NCBI GenBank assembly: GCA_958430865.1
Contig: CAUDNR010004413.1
Coordinates: 1 to 26,844, forward strand
Origin: Entrophospora sp. SA101
Taxonomy: Eukaryota > Glomeromycota > Glomeromycetes > Entrophosporales > Entrophosporaceae
Reading direction: 5' to 3'
Length of the DNA: 26,844 bases
Made by a program: the position numbers and the translations under genes. The notes under the pieces are model-generated. The model was not told where the DNA came from. It searched no databases and saw only the letters and a list, made by a program, of their open reading frames with translations. Shown here piece after piece: positions 1 through 9,179 of this stretch (positions are counted from its first letter, which is position 1; the number at the start of each line of letters is the position of its first letter).

Positions 1-366
1 TTTTTTTGACTTTAGATGGAAAAGGCCATAAAATTTATGTATAAATATTCATTTTTAATAAATTAATTTCTTTTGTTGAAGTTTTACTAGTACCGAAATA
101 AATGTATTTTTTTAAAAAAATTAATTTTGGATTTTTGAAAAGTTGCGATTAGTAAAAATTTCATCATTTAAAACCAGGCCCAAAACCGTAAGATATGTAA
201 TCACATATATGTTCTAATTAACAAGTTTACTTAGAATAATGATGCCAATTTAGGCTACAATTTTTGACTTCATAAGATCGTGTAACCAAATTAAATAATA
301 AATAAATTAATAAAAAATGAATAAAATAATTAACGAAACATTAACTTTCTCTTCTTGTGTGGAAAT
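1..366. other. AT-rich intergenic stretch, nothing recognised
   Basis: Low-complexity AT-rich sequence with frequent stops in all frames. I see no splice-supported exon, RNA gene or repeat end here. Confidence 0.5.
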
Positions 367-483
367 CTACATAGCAATTTCAGATAACTCATTATCATAA
401 AGCCCACCACATATTCTTGTAATACTAGCAATATAATATCCATCATCGGAATCAAGAATATTAGCATTTTGTTTTGGGTTCAT
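367..483 (-). CDS. Small 38-codon reading frame, possible exon or gene remnant
   Basis: ATG at 483 to TAG at 367. The protein begins MNPKQNANILDSDDGYY and ends NELSEIAM. Its composition (acidic, few runs of F/I/K) is more protein-like than its AT-rich surroundings. A GTAGAT near the end could be a splice donor, so this may be a first exon rather than a complete small protein. No family recognised. It could be chance. Confidence 0.3.
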   Translation of the reverse strand: MNPKQNANILDSDDGYYIASITRICGGLYDNELSEIAM

Positions 484-544
484 TTTGATTTTTGTTATTA
501 AAAAGTAGTTGTTTCGGGAAATTAAAATTAATTGTTAAATTTAA

Positions 545-715
545 AATTGTTTGATTTTTATTGGAATATTTGATTTAGTTTACTTGTCTGAAGTCTCTTA
601 CACTTCTGGCATTTATAATAAATTTGGATCAAGTTTTTTTAGTATGAATTCATTAAAGGATTTGGATTTACAAACACAGGAGTTTTCAATTCCGCATGTA
701 GTATTAACTCCATAA
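545..715 (+). pseudogene. Coding-like remnant, 56 codons without ATG at the start
   Basis: Open from just after an in-frame TAA to the TAA at 713-715. The translation contains YLSEVSYTSGIYNKFGSSFF and ends SIPHVVLTP, and is varied and protein-like. The only ATG lies internally, at about 645. No family recognised. It reads as a C-terminal exon or a relic of a lost gene. Confidence 0.3.
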
Positions 716-1029
716 TTTATTATGTCTATTTGCCAAAACACAAAAAACATCAATAAAAATAAACAATTAATTAACAATAATGATTTTAGAAATGTTCTTT
801 AATTATTTCATAGTAATAGGATTTCAAATTCCGTCGGAATTTTGTTTATAATAAAAGAAAATTTAAAAGGAACTTTTATGTTTTACACATTATTTCTTTA
901 TTTGTAATATGTAACCCCAAACAAAATTTTTTAATAAAAGTAGGGTGTTTTGAATATCATTTATCAAATAAGAAAGGTTGTAGTGAGACCGCAGGAAAAT
1001 ACCTTTTTTTGTAATTTTTGCCGCAAACG
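716..1029. other. AT-rich intergenic stretch left of transposon copy A
   Basis: No coding frame or RNA seen. The short GC-richer patch at about 981-1030 lies immediately left of the point where homology with the second transposon copy begins. It does not match the 5' terminal repeat found at 7195. Confidence 0.4.
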
Positions 1030-1622
1030 GATAACGATGATCTTTACTATTTTGGGCTAATAATAGTAATAACGCGCAATTATTAAATATTAATATGAAG
1101 AATGTAAAATAATCAGCAATACATCCACAATTTAATCTAACATATTCCTAGCTATTTTTTTGGCAATGACACTATCAATATGTCATTTCCTTTTATTTCT
1201 TTATATGCTAAAATCGTAAATATTGTAAAAGGACAAAGTGAAGTTGATGACGATGAAACAAATAAACTTGAGCTGATGATCATTAATATGGAAGCTATAA
1301 AAGCTCCGGAAACTATACTTAAATATGTACAGCAAAAAATTTTAGATATTGATTTTCAAGTAATTAGAAATGTCAAAAGATTAAAAAGTGAAATTTCTTA
1401 CAAAAATTCTCAAGAACAAGTGCGAACAAGAATGGAAGATTATTATAATGTCAACATTTTAAGTGAATGAATTGTTTTTTTTTTTTTGATTTTTTACGTA
1501 ACATGTATCACATTATTTAATCAAAAATCGATTTTTTACGGATATCTCGGTATTACGGAGGACTCGGTATAGCGGATAAATTTCCTGGAACAAACATATC
1601 CGTTATACCGAGACTCACCGTG
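1030..1622 (+). mobile_element. pogo/Tigger-type transposon relic, copy A (5' end missing)
   Basis: From 1030 the sequence aligns with 7455 onwards in the second copy. The right end carries the 3' terminal repeat (about 1597-1622), whose reverse complement begins CACGGTGAGTCTCGGTATAA, followed by TA (1623-1624) as expected for a TA-targeting pogo/Tc1-type element. The 5' terminal repeat seen in copy B is absent, so this copy is truncated. It retains only the transposase C-terminus. Confidence 0.7.
1180..1470 (+). pseudogene. Transposase C-terminal fragment (pogo/Tigger/jerky type)
   Basis: A 96-codon frame, ATG to TGA. An acidic stretch (SEVDDDETN) is followed by a segment resembling the C-terminal tail of jerky/Tigger transposases: ALKA-like 'AIKAPETILKYVQQ', then a helix, and 'SQEQVRTRMEDYYN' in place of the family's usual Gln-x-Thr-x-x-x-Phe-Phe ending. 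The CENP-B/HTH DNA-binding part and the DDE catalytic core are missing, so it cannot be an active transposase. A second copy at 7595-7894 is interrupted. It may simply be transposon debris left between the terminal repeats. Confidence 0.6.
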
Positions 1623-2164
1623 TATTATCATTTCAATATTTCTTCAGCACAAGAATATAACAACTTTTGTGAGTAAGGATTGCATAAATTAGTATATCTT
1701 GAAACTTCTGATCCATATAAAAAGAATGAATGTATGAAGCAAATAAAATATGAAATTATTGCAAAGCAGTACATCTGATGGAAAAATAATCAAAGATTCT
1801 TTCTTGAAAATTTACAAGATATGTTACAATGAACGATTCTAAAAGTAATAATATCAACTTTACATGTGGTTGAAACAATAAATTTTGGCTTTTGGTGAAT
1901 CCACATTATTCTTGAATATACTGTAGGTAGGTGCTTCTACAAATAATGAAATTGATGTAAATTTTGCTGATAGTATTTTGAGAAGAAAGAATCTCCAACA
2001 ATCGGAAGTTTGGTGAATCTTCTTCTATTACTTTAATTAAAATATTAAAATATCAAAAATATCTTGAAAGACAATACAAAGAAAAGTATGGAGATGGTGA
2101 TGATGATAATGATAGTAAGAATAAAAATAAGAATCAGAATGAGATAGTATTTATAAAAAAATGA
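1623..2164 (+). pseudogene. Decayed host gene or repeat carrying coding-like blocks
   Basis: Right of the transposon end, several protein-like blocks occur with stops between them. One runs at about 1683-1830 (contains KLVYLETSDPYKKNECMKQ and, after a TGA, FFLENLQDMLQ). Another runs from 1982 to the TGA at 2162 (60 codons, containing ITLIKILKYQKYLERQYKEK and ending in an Asp/Asn/Lys-rich tail). The first block is shared with 8047-8198 up to position 1774, and the coding-like sequence then continues only here. Family not recognised. Either introns are unresolved or it is a pseudogene. Confidence 0.4.
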
Positions 2165-2294
2165 TTTAAATTATTAAGTTGTTAAATAAATCATTTAATA
2201 ATAAAATTATTCAATCATTTAAAAATTATTTATACAAAAAAAAAATTACATTTATATATATTTATATATGCTTACGCACTTGAGCATATATTCA

Positions 2295-2810
2295 TTATTC
2301 AACTTTGTTCTTTCCTTCTTTTTCTAATCCAAAAAATTCTTTTAATGATGAAACCACAATTTCATGATTTTCAAGGCATGAATATCCACTGACTGTGACT
2401 GATCCAACTACACCAACTCCTTTAATAATTAACGGGAATGCTCCTCCGCTAATTAAATAGTCTTTTTTATTAATATTGAAATCATCATCATCTTCAATAG
2501 CAATTTTCTTGGTTTGTTTTAAAGACTCTTTTACATATAATGATGAGTGATGATAATCATTTACAACATTGGCTTTTCTTCTTGATGATTCCACGTCAAT
2601 AGGTTTTGTTCCAGGCATTGAATAGTGAAATAGAAGATGTTGATTCATCATGATAGAAATTACAACCGAAAGTCCTTTTTGTTGTGCGGTTTTTAAAATT
2701 AATAAGCCCAATTCTAATGCTACTGAATTGTCAAATGTTAAAAATTGAAAATCTTGTTCTAGTTGAAATAATTGTGCCACTGTGTGAGCTCCAATGTCTA
2801 TTGTTGACAT
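2295..2810 (-). CDS. UPF0303 / HbpS-like (haem-degrading fold) protein, YBR137W type
   Basis: Single-exon gene of 171 aa, ATG to TAA, about the length of the yeast homologue YBR137W. The N-terminal part holds the helix-rich segment LELGLLILKTAQQKGL. The middle has the family's MPGT element and the Ser/Arg/Lys cluster before a His/Tyr pair. The C-terminal part has SGGAFPLIIKGVGVVGSVTV (about residues 121-140), followed by SGYS and an Asn-His-Glu, typical of this alpha/beta fold. In yeast YBR137W has been linked to the GET/tail-anchored protein pathway. Bacterial relatives (HbpS/GlcG) bind haem or cobalamin-like ligands, so the biochemical role in this organism is inference. Probably cytosolic, with no signal peptide. 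Transcribed divergently from the gene starting at 3018. Confidence 0.88.
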   Translation of the reverse strand: MSTIDIGAHTVAQLFQLEQDFQFLTFDNSVALELGLLILKTAQQKGLSVVISIMMNQHLLFHYSMPGTKPIDVESSRRKANVVNDYHHSSLYVKESLKQTKKIAIEDDDDFNINKKDYLISGGAFPLIIKGVGVVGSVTVSGYSCLENHEIVVSSLKEFFGLEKEGKNKVE

Positions 2811-3017
2811 TTTTATTTATTTCTTTTTTGGAGGAAAAAAAAAATTGCAAAAAATATATTTGGGTAACCTTTTTTTTTTATTTTTTATATATAGTTATTT
2901 ATCACATGATAAATGTAAATATTTTTACAGAGAGAAAAGAAAATGACGTATCGATCGTTTGTTTATAATAATCATATAAATATTTTTTTCAATCATTTAT
3001 TAAAGCCAAATAAAAAG
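2811..3017. promoter_or_regulatory. Shared divergent promoter region
   Basis: A 207 bp AT-rich spacer with A/T homopolymer tracts separates two divergent start codons, at 2810 (-) and 3018 (+). Poly(dA:dT) tracts are typical of nucleosome-depleted fungal promoters. No specific factor site recognised. Confidence 0.45.
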
Positions 3018-3666
3018 ATGAGATTTTTTCATCAAAATCAAAAGACAATAACAATAATAACATTTGTTATAATATCGTAAGTAAAGTAAATATATAATAG
3101 TGGTATATGGAAGAATGAAAGTGTGAATAAAAATTAATTTATCGTTTCTTTTATAATGATAGGAGGGATTTTTGACTTGTAGTTATTTTAAAGCAGCAGT
3201 AGATTTGGGTAATAAAATTCAAAAACCAAATATAAAAATAAAGGTTGAAGGAACTGAAAAGAATCAGGCAAGAGAAGTGGTTTTTTTTAATTATTATATA
3301 ATTAAAATTTTGAAAATTATTAAAAATTTTTCCAATTAAAAATAAATATAAATAGTGGAAAGATAGAGTAAAAACGTTACAATCTGTAAGTTGTTTTTAT
3401 TTTTATTATTATTAAATGTTATTATTATTATAATTATATATATATTTTAGATAATACCAAATGCACAAAATCACAATACTTCGCCTTTAGTTTATGAGGG
3501 ATGTAAATCAAATGATTATAAATTTATTGGTGGATATTCTGATTTTTCTAAATTGGTTGAGAGTAGACATAAATTAGATAATGTTTCAACATCTTCATCA
3601 TTAAATATTAAAGATGATGTTAATGGATGCAAAGATGGTGTTTGTAAATTATCAACCAACAAATAA
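3018..3666 (+). CDS. Small glutaredoxin/thioredoxin-fold-like protein without CxxC, four exons
   Basis: Assembled exons are 3018-3076, 3183-3276, 3356-3385 and 3451-3666. All junctions keep phase and use GT-AG, giving 132 aa. Exon 3 is only 30 nt. The core segment HNTSPLVYEG...FIGGYSDF (in exon 4) matches the layout of the glutaredoxin region with the cis-proline (TVP-like, here TSP) and the Gly-Gly-x-x-Asp-Phe loop. The preceding helix segment is AREWKDRVKTLQSIIPNAQ. No Cys pair occurs where a CxxC would sit (the first strand reads TIITFVIISYFKAAVDLG), so redox catalysis is unlikely. The C-terminal tail has two Cys (DVNGCKDGVCKLS). The exact family is not recognised. Start and exon 1 are the least certain; exons 2-4 are well supported by phase. 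It is divergent from the UPF0303 gene, with 207 bp between start codons. Confidence 0.65.
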
Positions 3667-4040
3667 TAATCATAATCATAATCATAATAATTCAAAAAAG
3701 ATAATAAAAAATAAAAAAAGCTATAAATATAGTAATTATATTTTAAAACTTTCGACTCTTCGATTTGGTTATCATTTAATATATAAGCCTTTTTGTCTAA
3801 TAAGAATATTATATCATATCTATTCTTTTTTTGTTGTTATAGATGTTGATGGTGATTTATTGTCTTTATTGTCGTGGGCACTTCATATATCACATTCGTA
3901 TTTTCCATTCCAATCAAATAGATTATGGTCACCAACTATCCATGTTCATTTTTAATGTTGTATTTAACGTATATTTATTCATTCAACTTTTAAATTTATA
4001 AAGTTTTCTAGTACATATATGAGGTGCACATATTTGATAG
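3667..4040. other. Spacer with simple AAT/CAT repeats
   Basis: A (CATAAT)n-like tract at about 3667-3690 follows the stop of the preceding gene. A frame is open across 3614-3955, but its first part overlaps the real exon in another frame and its composition is unremarkable, so I do not call a gene. Confidence 0.4.
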
Positions 4041-4361
4041 ACTTTAATATCAAACACCTTTAAAGGAAAACTGTTTGATTTAGCATCATCCAACACAGAT
4101 CTTCTTAACCCAGCTAGTCATAATTATCGACACTTAATAAAATCACAATTGAGTTTATCAAAAATAATTAATGTTTATTTTGATTCAATTCCATATGAAA
4201 TCACCAAAGAAGGTGAGATCAAGTCTGATTTATCATGGTGACATTATTACATGTTATATTGGATCCTTCAAAGTTACATATCTTCAAAAATCATACGAGT
4301 TAATAATTGTATTAATAATGATCATAATACTGGAAGGAACAGTAGTGATAATTATTTGTGA
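4041..4361 (+). pseudogene. Gene remnant with an internal TGA
   Basis: One frame runs from 4041 (after a possible TTTGATAG acceptor) to TGA at 4239-4241. It continues in the same frame to a second TGA at 4359-4361. The protein text is strongly non-random: KLFDLASSNTDLLNPASHNY then SIPYEITKEGEIKSDLSW, and after the stop HYYMLYWILQSYISS. The first stop sits directly after a Trp codon (TGG TGA), where a TGG to TGA change would account for it. No upstream start or family identified. A GTGAGA inside the frame might be a donor, so a spliced functional form is not excluded. Confidence 0.45.
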
Positions 4362-4651
4362 ATTAGATGAAGAATATGAATTAGCGATTAATAAATAACA
4401 CAATAGCCAACAAAAATCAACAATTTACAAGAAAAAAAATGGTATCAATTTGAACATTGAAAGTTGTGTAAACGAGAAAATCATGTGATAAAAAGGCACC
4501 AAATAAATAGATATTACTATAATCACCAAATAAATCTCTAATAAAAAAGATCGCCAATCGATTTTGTCACGTGTGACAAATCCAAATGTCCGTATACTAT
4601 GTTGTACAAACAAACTAATGAATATAATTTTTTAACAAAAAAAAAAAAAAA

Positions 4652-5247
4652 ATGTCAAGTGCAATACGTTTAGAGAATGCTGCAAATGAGTTTCGAAAAA
4701 TCCAACAAGGTATTTTTATTACTGATTGATAAATTTCAAAAGTTTACTTGATTTTCTAATTTGTTGTAAATATTTAGACTTGTCAAATGTCATAGAAGGA
4801 AGACAGCGTTTAGATTCACAATTACGAGAAAATGAAATTGTTCAAAAAGTATATTGATTGAATTGAATTTAATTATCTTTTAATTTTCAAAAAGTAAATT
4901 AAACTTTTTTATGAGATCTTTAGGAATTTCAACTATTAAAAGAAGATTCAAATATATTTAAACTTATTGGACCAGTATTAGTGAAACAGGATAAAGCTGA
5001 AGCTGTTCAAAATGTGAATAAACGATTGGAATATATTCGATCTGAAATGTTTGTAATTAAGAAGAGAATAGATCTTTATAATAATAATAATAATAATAAT
5101 TCATTAGTATTATTATTATATTACTTATGATTAATTAATTGATTATAATATTTCAGAAAACGTATGGAAAAACAAATTGAAGATTTAACACAAAAATCAG
5201 AAAAGAAAAAACTTGAAGTTGTTGAACTTCAAAATAATAAATCGTAA
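4652..5247 (+). CDS. PFDN6: Prefoldin subunit 6 (beta-type prefoldin)
   Basis: Exons 4652-4709, 4778-4848, 4924-5048 and 5157-5247 join in phase with GT-AG introns to give 114 aa, the size of yeast Yke2. Residues about 1-40 form the first coiled-coil helix (FRKIQQDLSNVIEGRQRLDS). EFQLLKEDSNIFKLIGPVLV is the characteristic beta-prefoldin hairpin segment with the I-G-P-V-L-V motif. Residues about 70-110 form the second helix (NKRLEYIRSEIKRMEKQIED). The protein is a subunit of the hexameric cytosolic prefoldin chaperone that delivers nascent actin and tubulin to the CCT/TRiC chaperonin. The start is the first ATG after an A-tract and gives the family N-terminus. Nothing seems broken. Confidence 0.95.
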
Positions 5248-6797
5248 AGTTCAAACAAGGTTGATTGTTTATTATGTGAATAATTTAAAACTGAAATTGT
5301 AAGATCTGTGCTATTAAAATGTTTCATATATGCTTGAATCCCACTGGTGACAATTAACCTCAAAATTTTGTTAATATGTCAATTATTTGTTTTGATTCTA
5401 AATTTTCTAATAGGAAGAATTGATTACCAGAGAACATAGTGACAATCCAATTGATCTCCACAATTCATGTCAGGATCCTGATATTCTTTTAATCCTTCCC
5501 AGTTTTTTTGTAAAGATGAACATGAAGTTTCTTTCTGTTACAAAATTAAGAGAATAAAGTGGGTCCGCGCTTTTATTTAATATCATCTAAAAATGTAATA
5601 TGATAAAGGAATGTCCAATAATGTGGTGACACTGCTATGAGGTGATCTAGGATATGCATCTATTGAATTTCATCTGATTACATGCTATGCAACATGTGAA
5701 GCATCCATAACTACAAACATTTTAATATTTTTTATTTTTTATTAAATATGTTCTGTCAGTGACATTTGATCTTGGGCATCTAAATAAAATTAATGATCAT
5801 CCAAAATAATTTGGACCAACTAAATTTCTACTGTTAGATAGAATGTCTCCTCTTTTCTGAACTTTCATAGATTTCTTCAACTCTATCTATCTATCTAAAC
5901 TTAGTGTTAAGTACTTACTGAGATAATTTTTTTCGAAGCTCTACTGTGATGTTTTGATTTTGCTATGGAAATTCAAATAATAATTATAATTCCATCTTTT
6001 TAAAAATTATTGGCAAAGTAATCATTTAAACTTTCCTGAGATTATTTTTCATATAATATCACAATCATATCGATAATAATCCATGATGCTATTGTCATTA
6101 TTATCCTCATCAAATTAGGCACATCATGCTGTTACGCCTAATTATATTAGAATTTTACACATTGCAAGTAACAAAGATTTTTATGGGGTTGTTCTTCTAC
6201 AGCAAGAAGATATGATGGTACCTCATTTGGTACTGTCATTTGATCAAATCTAAAGTTATTAGCCGTAACTACTTTGATTTCTCCAAATTGGAATTGTTCC
6301 CCATTTCTATTTTTTACAATTATAATGTGCGATACATTCAGAGTTTACATACTCTCTCTTTTTAGCTTGACAATGCTAGTCCAGACAAAGAGGTGCTTAC
6401 ATTTTGGTTTTTCTTATACTACGAAATTGCTTTAATTGCTTTCAATTTTTTTAAAGTTAATTATATAAAAATTATTTGGCTTTGTGCTTTAACATTATTA
6501 TAATGTTCTATATTAAATGCACTTCTCTGCATATTGAATGTGTATGCAAAAATCGCATTACATCTGTTTTCAAAGCTCGTTTAAATTCATAGGTCACAGC
6601 AAATTTATCGAGTTATGCCATTATCAAGGGTTGGTCGCTTTTTAATTTCATGATATAATGTTAGATATAAAGGATAAGATCTTTTTTATCAGCTGTGTAT
6701 ATCCTTTAACTCATCCAAAAATAGAAATGCATGAGAAAGAATTAAAGCCAAGACCTTTCTCTACAATTCTATGGTTTTGTTTTGTTTTGATATGTCA
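5248..6797 (-). pseudogene. Long decayed region with minus-strand coding-like fragments
   Basis: No intact gene. On the minus strand, separate blocks read as protein with stops and frame changes between them: about 6570-6630 (FAVTYEFKRALKTDVMRF, continuing LHTHSICREVH), about 6170-6320 (EQFQFGEIKVVTANNFRFDQ, then MTVPNEVPSYLLAVEEQPH) and about 5430-5530 (QKNWEGLKEYQDPDMNCGDQ). They could derive from one decayed gene or transposon. Family not recognised. A short (CTAT)n tract lies at about 5883-5896. Confidence 0.35.
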
Positions 6798-7040
6798 TGA
6801 CATTACCATTGAGGAATTAAGCGATACATGCAATTTTTTATGAAAGCAAATTTTTAAAGGTAACTTACATAATTAATAAACAAGTTATCACATGAACTAT
6901 ATATAATATACTGAATAATGTTGGTTAACAAAAACCAGGTGATTGAGCTTATTGAAATTTTGAAAAAATCAAGTGAAAATATCCTTTTATTATAACAAAC
7001 TTGTGTGATTTTGAGGCTTAATTCCTCTATGGTAATGTCA
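6798..7040. repeat. Inverted repeat pair, 25 bp arms
   Basis: The left arm at 6798-6822 (TGACATTACCATTGAGGAAT...) and the right arm at 7016-7040 are reverse complements with one mismatch, separated by about 190 bp. Both arms, read on their respective strands, encode DITIEELS. Similarity does not extend far inward or outward. No clear target duplication. Confidence 0.6.
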
Positions 7041-7194
7041 CTGTCACTAATGCTAGCTTTTATGCAATAATGTTCTTGTACACGTGATGAAATCATATGA
7101 CTTTGTAGATTCACCTTGTGACTTTTCTCACAAGCTCCATAATTGTAATAATGCAAAAAAAGAAAATTTTACTTTAGTCTTTTTAAAATGAGTA

Positions 7195-8046
7195 CACAGT
7201 GGGTCTCGATTTAACGGACCTCGATTTAGCGGATTTAGGGTTTAACAGATAAATTTTCAAAACCAAATTTTTCTATAATTATTTTATCTCGATTTAATGG
7301 ATTTAATGGATTTTCATATATATTCGATTTAGCGGATATTTTTTAAAAATCCATTTGTCACTTATAATAATAATAATAATAAATTCGGTTCACCGGATAT
7401 TTCTTAAAAATTCATATATGTCACTTATAATAAATTTTTCTCGATATATATTACGATAACGATGATCTTTACTATTTGGGCTAATAGTAATGACGCGCAA
7501 TTATATTAATATTAAGAATGTAAAATAATTAGCAATACATCCACAATTTAATCTAACATATTTCTAGCTATTTCTCGGCAATGAAATCATCGATATGTCA
7601 TTTCCTTTTATTTCTTTATATGCTAAAATCGTAAATATTGTAAAAGGACAAAGTGAAGTTGATGACGATGAAACAAATGAAACAAATGAACCTGAGCTGA
7701 TGATCATTAATATGGAAGCTATAAAAGCTCCGGAAACTATACTTAAATATGTATAGCAAAAATTTTTAGATATTGATTTTCAAGTAATTAGAAATGTCAA
7801 AAGATTAAAAAGTGAAATTTCTTACAAAAATTCTCAAGAACAAGTGCGAACAAGAATGGAAGATTATTATAATGTCAACATTTTAAGTGAATGAATTGTT
7901 TTTTTTTTTTTGATTTTTTACGTAACATGTATCACATTATTTAATCAAAAATCGATTTTTTACGGATATCTCGGTATTACGGAGGACTCGGTATAGCGGA
8001 TAAATTTCCTGGAACAAACATATCCGTTATACCGAGACTCACCGTG
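7195..8046 (+). mobile_element. pogo/Tigger-type transposon, copy B, terminal-repeat to terminal-repeat deletion derivative
   Basis: The left terminus CACAGTGGGTCTCGATTTAA at 7195 and the right terminus, whose reverse complement is CACGGTGAGTCTCGGTATAA (ending 8046), are matching imperfect inverted repeats. Each is directly flanked by TA (7193-7194 and 8047-8048), the target of pogo/Tc1-mariner elements. Subterminal repeats of TCGATTTAGCGGAT-like motifs occur at 7208-7240, 7287-7310 and 7323-7336. The 852 bp interior keeps only the transposase C-terminus, so it is non-autonomous. The sharp TIR plus TA structure makes this call strong. Confidence 0.85.
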
Positions 8047-8198
8047 TATTATCATTTCAATATTTCTTCAGCACAAGAATATAACAACTTTTGTGAGTAA
8101 GGATTGCATAAATTAGTATATCTTGAAACTTCTGATCCATATAAAAAGAATGAATGTATGAAGCAAATAAAATATGAAATTATTGCAAAGCAGTACAT
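7455..8198 (+). repeat. Duplicated segment, second copy (matches 1030-1774)
   Basis: The match with 1030-1774 covers the transposon interior, its 3' terminal repeat and about 150 bp of flanking non-transposon DNA (8047-8198 versus 1623-1774). By eye the flank is identical. The portion before the reading frame has several indels. Confidence 0.85.
7595..7894 (+). pseudogene. Transposase C-terminal fragment, copy B, with internal TAG
   Basis: Same frame as 1180-1470, with a three-codon insertion (a repeated ETN block). A TAG at 7754-7756 replaces the CAG of copy A (Gln to stop, a C-to-T difference). The text after the stop remains almost identical to copy A through to the shared TGA. Not functional as a transposase. 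Confidence 0.6.
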
Positions 8199-8213
8199 GT
8201 TTATATAGAATAT

Positions 8214-8432
8214 TCAAATACAATAATGGTACTTTCCTTGTTTTTTGTTCTTAATCCCTCTAATCAATTTTACTATGATTTTTGCTGGCCCACCTGACAT
8301 TCCCCATCTTTTAAGATCTTCTTGACTTATCTCTAGGAGTGCAGAACCAAAGACCCTTTCTTTTTTAATTATATTGATGACTTCATTATAAAGAAATAGC
8401 TCATCTTTTTTAGATTCCAGAGATGAATAAAA
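8214..8432 (-). pseudogene. SAM (sterile alpha motif) domain fragment
   Basis: An open frame of about 72 codons without ATG ends at TGA (8214-8216). It contains the end of a SAM domain: FGSALLEISQEDLKRWGMSG followed by GPAKIIVKLIRGIK, matching the canonical 'G..LL.L...DL...G...G....I...I..LK' pattern. SAM domains mediate protein-protein interaction and are frequent in expanded gene families of glomeromycete fungi. The first helices and any other domain are missing. It is more likely a detached exon or pseudogene than a gene. Its end lies immediately beside the edge of the duplicated segment (8198). Confidence 0.6.
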
Positions 8433-8837
8433 TCAGTTCGGGTATCTTAAATGGAGCTGGCAATGTCAATATGTATAGCAATCAATTAGCTTATTTTTAC
8501 CGGGAAAAAATGTAAGATATATCTGATCGATAAAAATGTGAAACTTTTTATTGACTGAGGTTATGTAAATTCGCGATTACCTCATTCTAAGATAATATAG
8601 AAGTTTTTTGAGTTATATATGATGTAATAATTTAGGTATATAAAGTGTCATTACTCTGTAATAATTTTCATTTTCAACTACTTACCTGTAAAGTCATCAG
8701 TGTAATATAATTAGAATTGTTGGTTTATTTCATTTTATACATTCACCTAAAATAATACATAATACAGATTTCTAACATTGTATTTAAAATGAATCTATGG
8801 TTGAATTATTGTTGTACGAGGTATTGTTACTATACTC
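8433..8837. other. AT-rich intergenic stretch, nothing recognised
   Basis: No frame of note, RNA or terminal repeat seen between the SAM fragment and the repeat array that starts near 8838. Confidence 0.4.
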
Positions 8838-9175
8838 CTATTGTATATTAATGATAATTTTTATTGTACATAATAATAACATTGTGTCAATTTTATTTGT
8901 CTTCTTCAAAAAGTAGATCTAGAATCATTGTTATGCGACCATCAAAAAAAATCAACATCAATTAACTGATGGTAATAGGTAAGGATACTACTGCTATGAA
9001 TGATAATTCTTATTGTATATAATAATAACATTATGAGATCTATGGTTAAACGAATCATTGCTACGCGTACTACTTATTGTATATAATAATAACATTGTGT
9101 GATATATGGTTAAACGAATTATTGATACGCGTACTGTTAATGATAAGTCTTATTGTATATAGAAATAAACATTAC
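8838..9175. repeat. Degenerate tandem repeat array, about 65-75 bp unit
   Basis: The core CTTATTGTATATAATAATAA recurs at 9009, 9073 and 9149, with diverged copies near 8838 and 8860. Each full unit continues with a 'TATGGTTAAACGAAT..TTG.TACGCGTACT' block (after 9009 and 9073). Spacing is 64 and 76 bp. Non-coding. Confidence 0.7.
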
Positions 9176-9179
9176 AGTT

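Noticed and set aside
2684..2968. Plus-strand frame overlapping the UPF0303 gene start
   Set aside because: Hydrophobic antisense shadow plus AT-rich spacer; the minus-strand frame has clear family motifs.
4425..4613. Minus-strand hydrophobic 62-codon frame
   Set aside because: Overlaps the promoter region of prefoldin 6 and looks like random AT-rich sequence.
8838..9175. CRISPR-like array
   Set aside because: Irregular spacing, AT-only core and no associated genes; a eukaryotic tandem repeat.
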